A stretch of 13,448 bases of DNA from an uncultured Clostridia bacterium (GCA_946540675.1 CAMNIW010000014.1:1-13448); one strand, 5' to 3'; shown: positions 1 through 5,647, counted from the first letter of the stretch. Notes: generated from the sequence alone by a model not told the origin. Program-made: numbers and translations.

Positions 1-16
1 GAACGATGTTTTTAAA

Positions 17-65
17 AAAATATTTCATCTGATATTTATTATACAATCTGAGTCAACAATAGTTG
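17..65. repeat. Left inverted terminal repeat
   Basis: This stretch matches the reverse complement of 13384-13432. Bases 17-57 are identical (41 bp), base 58 differs (A against T), and 59-65 match again. Outside it, bases 5-13 (GATG followed by T's) resemble the opposite end with a one-base shift, so the repeat probably runs nearly to the physical ends. Protein-primed linear genomes of the phi29 type carry short inverted terminal repeats as replication origins, which fits the DNA polymerase found here. The true terminal bases cannot be proven from the window. Confidence 0.9.
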
Positions 66-91
66 TTTATCGTGTCAAATATAGTTGACAC
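54..91. promoter_or_regulatory. Two palindromic sites beside the left terminal repeat
   Basis: Two dyads sit side by side: CAACAATAGTTG at 54-65 and GTGTCAA / TTGACAC at 72-78 and 85-91 (perfect 7-bp arms, 6-base spacer). Both contain ATAGTTG, as does the perfect palindrome at 13383-13396 at the other end. They may bind a replication or regulatory protein. On either strand the TTGACA halves lack a usable -10 about 17 bp away, so I do not call a promoter. Confidence 0.45.
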
Positions 92-108
92 TCAAGGGCA
101 TAACGAAA

Positions 109-126
109 CCCGGGATTGCTCCCGGG
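109..126 (-). terminator. Rho-independent-type terminator of the minus-strand gene
   Basis: CCCGGGA (109-115) and TCCCGGG (120-126) form a 7-bp GC-rich stem with a 4-base loop. Read on the minus strand, the hairpin follows the stop codon of the 68-aa gene by 7 bases and is followed by TTTCGTTA, a weak T-run. The CCCGGG stem is shared with the terminators at 4422-4448 and 13341-13368. Confidence 0.7.
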
Positions 127-133
127 CCGCGTC

Positions 134-340
134 TTAAAAAACTATGATGAATATTTCACCTCGGAGATTAACAAACCATGATTGAATTAGGCGATTCGCG
201 AGTGTATCAAATTCCTGAAATTTGTAGTCATCTTCTGTAAAATGTACCGTCCCGGCCATGAGAAGATTATAGTTAGAGTCACATATTGTGATGTTTGCCA
301 TGTTGAGGCTAAAGCCTCCGAAGAAATCCCTGATTGTCAT
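134..340 (-). CDS. Small early protein, unknown function (68 aa)
   Basis: This is the only gene I support on the minus strand. The ATG at 340 is preceded by a purine-rich site (AAAGGAAAGG, 351-360), an extended -10 promoter lies at 405-433, and a hairpin terminator follows the stop, so it has a full transcription unit of its own. The 68-aa product is not recognised with certainty. Its pattern (an N-terminal helix, then I-T-I-x-D-x-N-Y-N-L-L-x-A-G-T-V, then a hydrophobic end RGEIFIIVF) resembles the short, mostly beta proteins common in the early regions of Gram-positive phages. No helix-turn-helix or membrane segment is apparent. Being divergent to the replication operon, it could be a regulator or a host-takeover protein, but this is only inferred from position. 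Confidence 0.7.
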   Translation of the reverse strand: MTIRDFFGGFSLNMANITICDSNYNLLMAGTVHFTEDDYKFQEFDTLANRLIQSWFVNLRGEIFIIVF

Positions 341-404
341 TTTTCGTTTTCCTTTCCTTTTTCAATTTGTTCTGACTGTCTGCCAGGCATCTTTCAGCGT
401 CTAT

Positions 405-433
405 ATAATACCATACTTTATTAGAAATTGCAA
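405..433 (-). promoter_or_regulatory. Leftward promoter for the minus-strand gene
   Basis: On the minus strand the elements are TTGCAA (428-433), a 17-bp spacer, then TGG-TATTAT (-10 at 405-410), an extended -10 sigma-70 pattern. The expected start near 398 leaves a leader of about 58 bases before the ATG at 340. That leader can form a small hairpin (CTGGC/GTCAG, 372-386). The 17-bp spacer contains one arm of the inverted repeat at 416-460. Confidence 0.6.
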
Positions 434-460
434 CAAAATTTTACATATTTTCTAATAAAG
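416..460. promoter_or_regulatory. 12-bp inverted repeat between divergent promoters (operator-like)
   Basis: CTTTATTAGAAA (416-427) and TTTCTAATAAAG (449-460) are perfect reverse complements separated by 21 bases. The arm centres are 33 bp apart, about three helical turns, so a dimeric protein could bind both arms on one face. The left arm fills the spacer of the leftward promoter and the right arm ends 4 bp before the -35 of the rightward promoter. That placement suits a switch that represses one promoter and activates the other, as p4 does in phi29 from a comparable position. The regulator is not identified. Confidence 0.6.
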
Positions 461-464
461 TTTG

Positions 465-493
465 TTGTTTTTTGGCGCGTCCCGTGCTATACT
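465..493 (+). promoter_or_regulatory. Rightward early promoter
   Basis: TTGTTT (465-470), a 17-bp spacer, and an extended -10 TGC-TATACT (488-493). The expected transcription start is near 500, immediately before the ribosome binding site of the 64-aa gene, so the leader is very short. It should drive the operon of the 64-aa protein, the 140-aa protein, the terminal protein and the polymerase. Confidence 0.65.
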
Positions 494-516
494 ATTTCTC
501 GAAAGGGGGGCTGTAT

Positions 517-711
517 ATGCCTGATAAAATATTGCGATTCAAGAGACAAGAAATAACACCCGCTTTTATTAAACAGCACTGCCGGGAAGTGGCCGAGTAT
601 TACGCAATTATAGATGAGCGATACGGGGCCGGGTGGTACGATATCCCGATTAAAGAGAGACTGGAGATCGAAATTGAAATCAGAAAGGAAGCAAAGCGAA
701 GATGTCAGTAA
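517..711 (+). CDS. Small charged early protein, unknown function (64 aa)
   Basis: I choose the ATG at 517 because GAAAGGGGGG (501-510) lies at proper spacing. The in-frame TTG at 472 would lie inside the promoter spacer and upstream of the predicted transcription start. The product is short and highly charged, rich in Glu, Lys and Arg, with a C-terminal half (about residues 43-64) expected to be one helix. No known motif is visible. It is first in the replication operon and overlaps the next gene by 10 bases, so translation is probably coupled. By position it could be a DNA-binding accessory factor (phi29 has small p6-, p5- and p4-type proteins in such an operon), but I see no specific similarity. 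Confidence 0.75.
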   Translation: MPDKILRFKRQEITPAFIKQHCREVAEYYAIIDERYGAGWYDIPIKERLEIEIEIRKEAKRRCQ

Positions 712-1124
712 ATCTCCCAACGAAAGATAATTATCTGAATTTTTACCGGGTTTTTGATTTTGTAATGAACCACCCGGATCAGATCGAGCCCATGAGCCGG
801 CGCCCGTGGAGATCATCGATCACGGCCCGACGCATCGAGGCCACAAAATACGAGTATTATTGTTTTCGGTCAAATGGTGATCTGCCGGAACTCCTCGACT
901 TGTTTTTGACCCGCGTCGTCGGAAACAAAAGAAAATCGATTGTTAAATCGGTCCGTCATTCGATCCGTTGCGGTTATGTCCACCCCGACGCGTTTGTTCT
1001 TCTGCCGATCTCCGGCCAGTGGGGGGCAGGTATCGCAGTGGTAGAGGGAAATCACTATTCAAGTGTAAAAGTTACGACCTATTATTTATACAATAGAAAG
1101 GAGCTCTATCAATGGCGCGCGTAA
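702..1124 (+). CDS. Early protein, unknown function (140 aa)
   Basis: The ATG at 702 lies within the end of the 64-aa gene, with AAGGAAG about 10 bases upstream. The 140-aa product is basic and rich in Arg and aromatic residues (for example R-R-P-W near residue 33 and Y-E-Y-Y near 50). It has a Lys/Arg-rich stretch around residues 74-90 (GNKRKSIVKSVRHSIR) and a hydrophobic strand segment near 97-103. The basic character suggests nucleic-acid binding. It precedes the putative terminal protein and overlaps it by 13 bases. In phi29 the genes just before terminal protein encode the transcription regulator p4, the SSB p5 and the DNA-organising protein p6. This protein is similar in size to p4 and p5, but I cannot align it to any of them. 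Confidence 0.75.
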   Translation: MSVNLPTKDNYLNFYRVFDFVMNHPDQIEPMSRRPWRSSITARRIEATKYEYYCFRSNGDLPELLDLFLTRVVGNKRKSIVKSVRHSIRCGYVHPDAFVLLPISGQWGAGIAVVEGNHYSSVKVTTYYLYNRKELYQWRA

Positions 1125-1753
1125 AACCGCTCTTCTCGAATTTGGAGTTGTTGGCAGTTCCCCGGACCGAAGGAGTTATGGCTGAAATAAACCAGAAAGG
1201 ACAAAACGCTGTTCGGGCGAATTATACGGTTCTCCGAGATATCGCGCAGAAACGACTAAAACGCGCGCAGGCGGCCGGGTACATGACGGACCGGGAACCG
1301 TTCGCAAAACTCGCGGATATAAAGGATAAACGCGACCTCGCGGCCGAGTATGCGAATATCAGCCGGTTCCTACTTTCGCCTATCAGTACAGCCGAGGGAC
1401 GCGAGAAACGCAATGAGAAAGCCGTTGCCCGTTTGAACGCGCGCGGAATTGATTTCGTGAATAAACAGAACGTTGCAGATTTTGGTAAATTCATGGGAGT
1501 TATGCGGGAAATATACTCTCAAGAACAGCCAGGCGGGGCGAAAGCCCTATATATTGACAGCGACGACCTCGCGGATTATTACTCAGCAATGAGAGAAAGT
1601 ACGCGCGGAAAAATCCGGGACCTTTACAATGAGAGGGATAAACTCGGTAAGGACGCGGCCGGCCGTAACAATCCCGAACTCGACCCGGAAACAAAACGCG
1701 CCCGGGATAGCGTAAAACGCGCTTTTGAGAAATGGAAGAAGAAAAGAAGATGA
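1112..1753 (+). CDS. Putative genome terminal protein (protein primer)
   Basis: By position this is the terminal protein, which gives the priming hydroxyl to the DNA polymerase and stays covalently bound to each 5' end. It lies directly upstream of the polymerase gene with 9 bases between them, the arrangement of phi29 genes 3 and 2. The ATG at 1112 has AGAAAGGAG at 1095-1103. The 213-aa product is somewhat shorter than phi29 terminal protein (266 aa), very rich in Arg, Lys, Glu and Asp, predicted almost all helical, and has no membrane segment. A Lys/Arg-rich C-terminus (FEKWKKKRR) fits DNA contact. The primer residue cannot be assigned. Ser, Thr and Tyr of the acidic loop and helix at about residues 147-163 (YIDSDDLADYYS, then S and T) are candidates. 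Terminal proteins diverge strongly, so the call rests mainly on context. Confidence 0.72.
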   Translation: MARVKPLFSNLELLAVPRTEGVMAEINQKGQNAVRANYTVLRDIAQKRLKRAQAAGYMTDREPFAKLADIKDKRDLAAEYANISRFLLSPISTAEGREKRNEKAVARLNARGIDFVNKQNVADFGKFMGVMREIYSQEQPGGAKALYIDSDDLADYYSAMRESTRGKIRDLYNERDKLGKDAAGRNNPELDPETKRARDSVKRAFEKWKKKRR

Positions 1754-1762
1754 GGCGAGAAA

Positions 1763-3934
1763 ATGGTTTATCTGCCTTTACCATTAGAAAATTATTGCAC
1801 TGCTGCAGAATTCCAGCCCGATATCCTGTTAAACTACCCCGTTATCAAACGGAAAAAATCGAAAAATGGGAAAAAGCCCGATATCATAGATTGCGTGTGC
1901 GCTTTCGATATTGAGACAACGAACCTCGACGATATCGAGCAGAGCGTGATGTATATATGGCAATTCCAGATCGGGAACGAGTTAACGGTTTTCGGCCGAA
2001 CGTGGCAAGAATTTAAAGACGTACTTTTTAAGATCGGGCGCCTGTTATCAAAATATGATGATCGTTGTGTCGTGATATACGTGCATAATTTATCCTTTGA
2101 ATTTACGTTTTTAGCCGGCATCTATGAATTCAAGAAAGAGGAAGTGTTTGCCGTTCGTCGTCGTAAAGTGTTACGTTGTACAATGTACGACGGCCGCTTC
2201 GAGTTTCGTTGTTCATATCTTCTTTCGAATATGACATTAAAAGCCTTTACGAAAAAATTTCACGTGAAACACGAGAAACTCGACGATTACGATTACGGGC
2301 TGCAGCGTTTTTATTGGTCCCCGTTAACGATCGAGGAGTTGAGGTATTGTCAAAACGATGTACTCGGTTTAGTTGAGGCCGTACAAATGCAAATGACAAG
2401 TGAGGGCGACGACCTGAAAACAATTCCGTATACCTCGACGGGCTACGTTCGCCGGGAGTGTAAAGAGGTTATCCGGGAAAATCTCGGTTATCACTTTGCG
2501 AAAAAATATTTTCCGTCTCCCCGGCTCTATGAGTATATGCAGAAATGCTTTCGAGGGGGAGACACAACGGCGAATCGGTGGTATTGCAACGAACTATTGC
2601 ATAACGTGACATCGTACGATCGATCAAGCAGTTATCCTGACGTGCTTGTAAATTGTCTCTATCCCTCGACCCCATTTGTCGAGATCCTACAGCCGATCGA
2701 TATTCCCTATCTTGAAAAACTGATTTACAAGCGGGAACGTGCTATAATAATGGAAATTCAATTTACCAACTTGCGATTAAAGGATCGATATTTCGGGGAT
2801 CCGTACTTGACAAAGGACAAGTCAACGGAACTTTCCGCGGATGCCGTAATTTTCACCGGCCGAGTGATCAGCGCGAGCCTTTACGCAACCATTTGTTGTG
2901 ATGTTGATTATACCATTATAAAAGACGTTTACGAGTGGGACGATGCAAAAATCATTACATGGTTTAAAGCCTCGAAAGACTATCTGCCGAAATGTTTTCG
3001 AGATTTCGTTATTAAGTTTTACGTACAGAAAACGGAACTGAAGGGGCTAAAAGGCGCGACCGAAGAAGAAACCGAGTTTAACGAATATCTATATGCAAAA
3101 GCAAAAAATCGTATTAACAGCATATACGGCATGACAGCCACTCGCGCGATAAAAGAAAATATTGATTTTCTTTCCGATGACAACGATTTCCATTACGACG
3201 AAACGACCCCGGAGGAAGCTTTATTTGCCGCAGCGTATGCCCGTTATTGGCTCCCTTTTGAGTGGGGAATTTATACAACCGCGCTCGCGAGAAGGCGACT
3301 CATGGACGGAATTTTAATAGTATACCGGAACCGCAACAAGCCAGGAAACAAATTCTCGGATTTCGTCTATGCAGATACTGACTCGGTTAAATTTATCGGT
3401 CACGCTGCCGCAGCTTTCGAGGAATATAACAAGGCCCGGAAAGCTGACAGTATTCGAAATGGCGCGTATGCCAGGGATCCGAAAGGCGTCGTTCATTATA
3501 TGGGAGTATATGAACGTGAAACGACGTACCCGGTTTTTAAAACGTGCGGGCCGAAAAAATACGCATACGAGGAATATAACAAGGCCGGAGACCGGGAAAT
3601 ACATGTCACGATTGCGGGAGTCAACAAGAAGAAAGGCGCGGCCGAACTTGCAAAGCAACCGAAGGGTGTCGATGCTCTCGAAGACGGGTTTATATTTGTC
3701 GAGGCCGGCAGCATTGCCGCAAAGTACAACGGAAAACCGGAGATCTCGCATTATACCGTCGACGGCCGAGAAATAGATATAACCTCGAACGTCTATCTTT
3801 ACTCGGTCCCGTATACAGTCGGAACCCTCGAAGAATACAAAAGAATATTAGAATTATCGTATATTGATATTGACAGGATGGCGAAGATTTTGTATAATAA
3901 ATTATCCTCGGAAGACGAGGAAATAGATTCTTGA
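1763..3934 (+). CDS. Protein-primed family B DNA polymerase
   Basis: This polymerase replicates the linear genome from terminal-protein primers and edits with a 3'-5' exonuclease. Exonuclease motifs: ExoI FDIET (D49, E51), ExoII HNLSFE (N109, E113) and ExoIII YCQND (Y195, D199). Polymerase motifs: FRGG (263-266, the YxGG element), motif A YDRSSSYP (D286), motif B K448-x3-NSIYG (to 456), motif C YADTDS (D538, D540), and KKY (598-600, the KxY element). The long segments between motifs A and B can hold the TPR1 and TPR2 insertions typical of protein-primed enzymes. The 723 aa exceed phi29 polymerase (about 575 aa), with about 37 extra residues before ExoI. The ExoII acid is Glu, where phi29 has Asp66. 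The ATG at 1763 follows TGAGGCGAG at 1751-1759, which overlaps the stop of the previous gene. The 3' end carries a consensus promoter for the next gene. Confidence 0.97.
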   Translation: MVYLPLPLENYCTAAEFQPDILLNYPVIKRKKSKNGKKPDIIDCVCAFDIETTNLDDIEQSVMYIWQFQIGNELTVFGRTWQEFKDVLFKIGRLLSKYDDRCVVIYVHNLSFEFTFLAGIYEFKKEEVFAVRRRKVLRCTMYDGRFEFRCSYLLSNMTLKAFTKKFHVKHEKLDDYDYGLQRFYWSPLTIEELRYCQNDVLGLVEAVQMQMTSEGDDLKTIPYTSTGYVRRECKEVIRENLGYHFAKKYFPSPRLYEYMQKCFRGGDTTANRWYCNELLHNVTSYDRSSSYPDVLVNCLYPSTPFVEILQPIDIPYLEKLIYKRERAIIMEIQFTNLRLKDRYFGDPYLTKDKSTELSADAVIFTGRVISASLYATICCDVDYTIIKDVYEWDDAKIITWFKASKDYLPKCFRDFVIKFYVQKTELKGLKGATEEETEFNEYLYAKAKNRINSIYGMTATRAIKENIDFLSDDNDFHYDETTPEEALFAAAYARYWLPFEWGIYTTALARRRLMDGILIVYRNRNKPGNKFSDFVYADTDSVKFIGHAAAAFEEYNKARKADSIRNGAYARDPKGVVHYMGVYERETTYPVFKTCGPKKYAYEEYNKAGDREIHVTIAGVNKKKGAAELAKQPKGVDALEDGFIFVEAGSIAAKYNGKPEISHYTVDGREIDITSNVYLYSVPYTVGTLEEYKRILELSYIDIDRMAKILYNKLSSEDEEIDS
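3870..3898 (+). promoter_or_regulatory. Perfect-consensus sigma-70 promoter inside the polymerase gene
   Basis: TTGACA (3870-3875), exactly 17 bp, then TATAAT (3893-3898). Both hexamers match the housekeeping consensus without a mismatch while encoding residues near the polymerase C-terminus. The start is expected near 3905, about 50 bases before the ATG of the 117-aa gene, and the transcript would end at the terminator at 4422-4448. This should be one of the strongest promoters of the genome. Confidence 0.8.
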
Positions 3935-3956
3935 TTTTAGAAAGGAAATCAACAAA

Positions 3957-4310
3957 ATGAAGCTTATCAGAACAAACATTGCAAATCTCGAAGAAGACAA
4001 GAAAATGCTTTACCGTCTCACAATGGGCGACAGTAAAGGCGTCGCAAAAATGAGCGACGAAGACCTTGATAGATCCTATCCGGTCGATGCTTATCTCGTT
4101 TACGAGAAAGAAGACAGCAAAGGGAATCCGGTCACGCTGTTGACGATCCTTTCAGGTGGTGAAGTCATTACCGCGCAGAGCCAAACGTTGCAGAAAGCCT
4201 TTCTCGAGATTGCGGACCTCATGGGTGACGACCCGTATTCTATTCGGTTCGAGTCCGGCGAAAGCAAAAGCGGACGCCGATTCGTCTATTGCGTCCTTGA
4301 TTGCGACTAA
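3957..4310 (+). CDS. Small acidic protein, possibly single-stranded DNA-binding protein (117 aa)
   Basis: The ATG at 3957 has AGAAAGGAAATC at 3939-3950. The 117-aa product is acidic and looks like a small beta-rich domain: a strand-forming segment near residues 44-50 (DAYLVYE), another near 59-65 (VTLLTIL), a helix near 76-90 (SQTLQKAFLEIADLM), and a closing strand pair (about 93-115) with G-x-S-K-S-G-R-R-F. This layout, the small size, the strong dedicated promoter and the place next to the polymerase suit an OB-fold-like SSB, which protein-primed phages need in large amounts (phi29 p5). That is inference, as no diagnostic motif is visible. The stop codon overlaps the next ATG (TAATG), so the 28-aa peptide downstream is probably translationally coupled. 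Confidence 0.75.
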   Translation: MKLIRTNIANLEEDKKMLYRLTMGDSKGVAKMSDEDLDRSYPVDAYLVYEKEDSKGNPVTLLTILSGGEVITAQSQTLQKAFLEIADLMGDDPYSIRFESGESKSGRRFVYCVLDCD

Positions 4311-4396
4311 TGGATATCATTTCATTTCTTATTGGTTTTGTTCTCGGATTGGTTACACTTGCAATAGTGTTAATAATTGCTCTATTCGACGATTAA
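4310..4396 (+). CDS. 28-aa single-span membrane peptide
   Basis: The ORF starts at the ATG of a TAATG overlap with the preceding stop and encodes 28 residues. It begins MDIISFLIGFVLG, continues as an uninterrupted hydrophobic stretch to about residue 25, and ends in two Asp residues. One transmembrane helix fills nearly the whole peptide. No independent ribosome binding site is apparent, so coupling to the upstream gene is likely. It ends only 25 bases before the terminator stem, leaving the unit with two genes. Phi29 uses small membrane proteins (p1, p16.7) to tether replication to the membrane. A similar anchor role here is speculation. A toxin-like or holin-accessory peptide is equally possible. 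Confidence 0.6.
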   Translation: MDIISFLIGFVLGLVTLAIVLIIALFDD

Positions 4397-4405
4397 CAAA
4401 AGGAA

Positions 4406-4448
4406 GACCGCCTTTCGGTCGGCCCGGGAGTGCTCCCGGGCTATTTTA
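4406..4448 (+). terminator. Tandem-hairpin terminator after the SSB-like unit
   Basis: A small hairpin GACCG/CGGTC (4406-4420) is followed at once by a strong one, GCCCGGGAG (4422-4430) with CTCCCGGGC (4433-4441), then TATTTTA. The end CCCGGGCTATTTTA recurs exactly at 13355-13368. It should stop transcripts from the promoter at 3870. The ATPase gene begins 19 bases after it without a clear promoter of its own, so some readthrough is needed. Confidence 0.8.
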
Positions 4449-4466
4449 TTATAAGGAAGTGAACCG

Positions 4467-5531
4467 ATGAAATCAAAATACTATCTTTCGAGCGGCTATA
4501 CTGATATGGTTAAAATCATTGATTTGCCGTATACGTTTATTTTTGTCGTACAAGGGCGAGGGACCGGAAAAACATTCGGCGCGTGCAAATACTGCTATGA
4601 TTATCACGAAAGGACGGGCGACAAGTTTATATATCTCCGGCGTTTGCAAACCGAGGCGGATCTTGTGGGAAATACGGCCTTTTCACCGTTTACCCCGGTA
4701 ACGGATTTCTATAACCTCGACCCGCTCATATCAGGACCGATCCCGAACGTTAAGAACGTCAAAGGAATTTGGAAAACTGAACGCAACGAGAAAGGCGATA
4801 TCGTCCCGGCCGGTCCCCCTATCGGTTATACCGCAGCCCTCGCAACGGTATCGAGTATTCGAGGATTTTCAGGGCGCGACATTAAAGTTTGTATTTATGA
4901 CGAGTTTATCCCGGAAAAGACCGCGCGCCCGATCCGGGCAGAGGGCGAGGCCGTTCTGCAGTTTTACGAAACAATAAACCGTAACCGGGAACTTGAGGGC
5001 GAGGCCCCGTTAAAAATGGTTTTCCTCTCAAACGCCAATAAATTAGCCTCGCCGGTTTTTGAGGCTTTCGGGCTCACGAATTATATCGATAAAATGGTTC
5101 GGGGAAAACAGGAAGAGTGCTACCTGAAAGATCGGGGAATTGCGATCCTCAAACTTTCCGATTCTCCGATATCGCAGAAGAAAAGCAAAACGGCACTATA
5201 CAAAGCAAGCCAGAGCGAGGCGTTTAACGATATGGCAATCGGAAACGCGTTTGATATGTCTAACTATTTATACGTCCGGGCCGAACCGATCGACGAATTC
5301 CGGATAATAGCAAAATTCGACGACGTTTATATTTACCGGCACAAATCAGAGGCGCGCTATTACGTGACGAGATACCGGACCGGAACCCCGAAAGCCGAGT
5401 ATATTTCCGAACCCTTTTCGATTAAGAAATTTAAAAAAGACTATGCCCTCGTATTCACGGCATGGGTTGACGGGCGTATCTCTTTTAATGATTATTATTG
5501 CAAACTCATCTTGACAAAAGCTATACAATAG
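4467..5531 (+). CDS. DNA packaging (encapsidation) ATPase, phi29 gp16-like
   Basis: This ATPase powers translocation of terminal-protein-bound DNA into the prohead. Walker A is GRGTGKT (residues 30-36, K35 and T36 binding ATP). Walker B is VCIYDEF (141-147, D145 with E146 as likely catalytic acid), matching the DEF signature of this family. A Ser/Asn motif, FLSNANK (186-192), resembles sensor segments. The 354 aa are close to phi29 gp16 (332 aa). The C-terminal third (about 240-354) would be the nuclease-like or RNA-binding domain. The ATG at 4467 has AAGGAAGTGA at 4453-4462. The very end of the gene overlaps the promoter of the pRNA-like element, which supports the packaging role, since gp16 works with a packaging RNA. 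Confidence 0.93.
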   Translation: MKSKYYLSSGYTDMVKIIDLPYTFIFVVQGRGTGKTFGACKYCYDYHERTGDKFIYLRRLQTEADLVGNTAFSPFTPVTDFYNLDPLISGPIPNVKNVKGIWKTERNEKGDIVPAGPPIGYTAALATVSSIRGFSGRDIKVCIYDEFIPEKTARPIRAEGEAVLQFYETINRNRELEGEAPLKMVFLSNANKLASPVFEAFGLTNYIDKMVRGKQEECYLKDRGIAILKLSDSPISQKKSKTALYKASQSEAFNDMAIGNAFDMSNYLYVRAEPIDEFRIIAKFDDVYIYRHKSEARYYVTRYRTGTPKAEYISEPFSIKKFKKDYALVFTAWVDGRISFNDYYCKLILTKAIQ

Positions 5532-5539
5532 TTTATTAT
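5511..5539 (+). promoter_or_regulatory. Strong promoter for the pRNA-like element and late genes
   Basis: TTGACA (5511-5516), a 17-bp spacer, then TATTAT (5534-5539), one mismatch from consensus in total. It overlaps the last codons of the ATPase gene. The expected start near 5546 falls 3 bases before the first base of the long helix at 5549, so the RNA would begin essentially at that helix. No other clear promoter was seen before 10361, so it may also serve the lysis, head and tail-knob genes. Confidence 0.8.
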
Positions 5540-5545
5540 ACTGTT

Positions 5546-5625
5546 ATAAAGGCCCGAAGCGCAAAGGCAGCCGGACGGAATCCGGGCGCGTGACGTTTGC
5601 CGCGTCATAACTCGGGCCTTATTTA
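5546..5625 (+). ncRNA. Candidate packaging RNA (pRNA-like three-way junction)
   Basis: No protein is encoded between 5532 and 5647, yet the segment folds compactly. Helix 1: 5549-5557 with 5612-5620 (9 bp, AAGGCCCGA/TCGGGCCTT). Helix 2a: GCGC 5559-5562 with 5586-5589. Then an 8-base 5'-side bulge (5563-5570, AAAGGCAG). Helix 2b: CCGGA 5571-5575 with TCCGG 5581-5585, loop CGGAA. Helix 3: TGACG 5591-5595 with CGTCA 5603-5607, loop TTTGCCG. The bulge GGCA (5566-5569) can pair 4 bp with TGCC (5598-5601) in the helix 3 loop. This is the order of phi29 pRNA: helix A, helix C, CE bulge, helix E, D hairpin, with a 4-bp kissing pair between CE bulge and D loop. The gene sits directly behind the gp16-type ATPase under a strong promoter. 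It would form the RNA ring of the packaging motor. Sequence similarity to known pRNAs was not assessed. The 3' end is uncertain. A structured holin leader is the main alternative. Confidence 0.7.
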
Positions 5626-5647
5626 GATATTGAAACGGGGCGATTTC

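Noticed and set aside
37..66. Possible outward promoter in the terminal repeat (TATAAT with TTGACT nearby)
   Set aside because: The TTGACT lies only 7 bp from TATAAT, too close for sigma-70. At 17 bp the sequence is ACAACT.
416..460. CRISPR or transposon terminal repeat
   Set aside because: It is a single pair of inverted arms without spacers, transposase or target duplication. The place between promoters fits an operator better. No CRISPR array, tRNA, rRNA or insertion sequence was seen anywhere in the window.
1554..1582. TTGACA-17-TATTAC promoter-like sequence inside the terminal protein gene
   Set aside because: The -35 is perfect, but the -10 matches at only 4 of 6 positions and the spacer is GC-rich. 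The polymerase is already in an operon. A chance match in coding sequence is likely.
3369..3776. Plus- and minus-strand ORFs overlapping the polymerase C-terminal half
   Set aside because: They lie wholly within a motif-rich polymerase frame and lack ribosome binding sites.
5549..5625. Simple terminator for the ATPase gene
   Set aside because: The outer 9-bp stem encloses more than 50 bases with its own helices, and only a broken T-run follows. The strong promoter starts just before it, which argues for an RNA start rather than an end.
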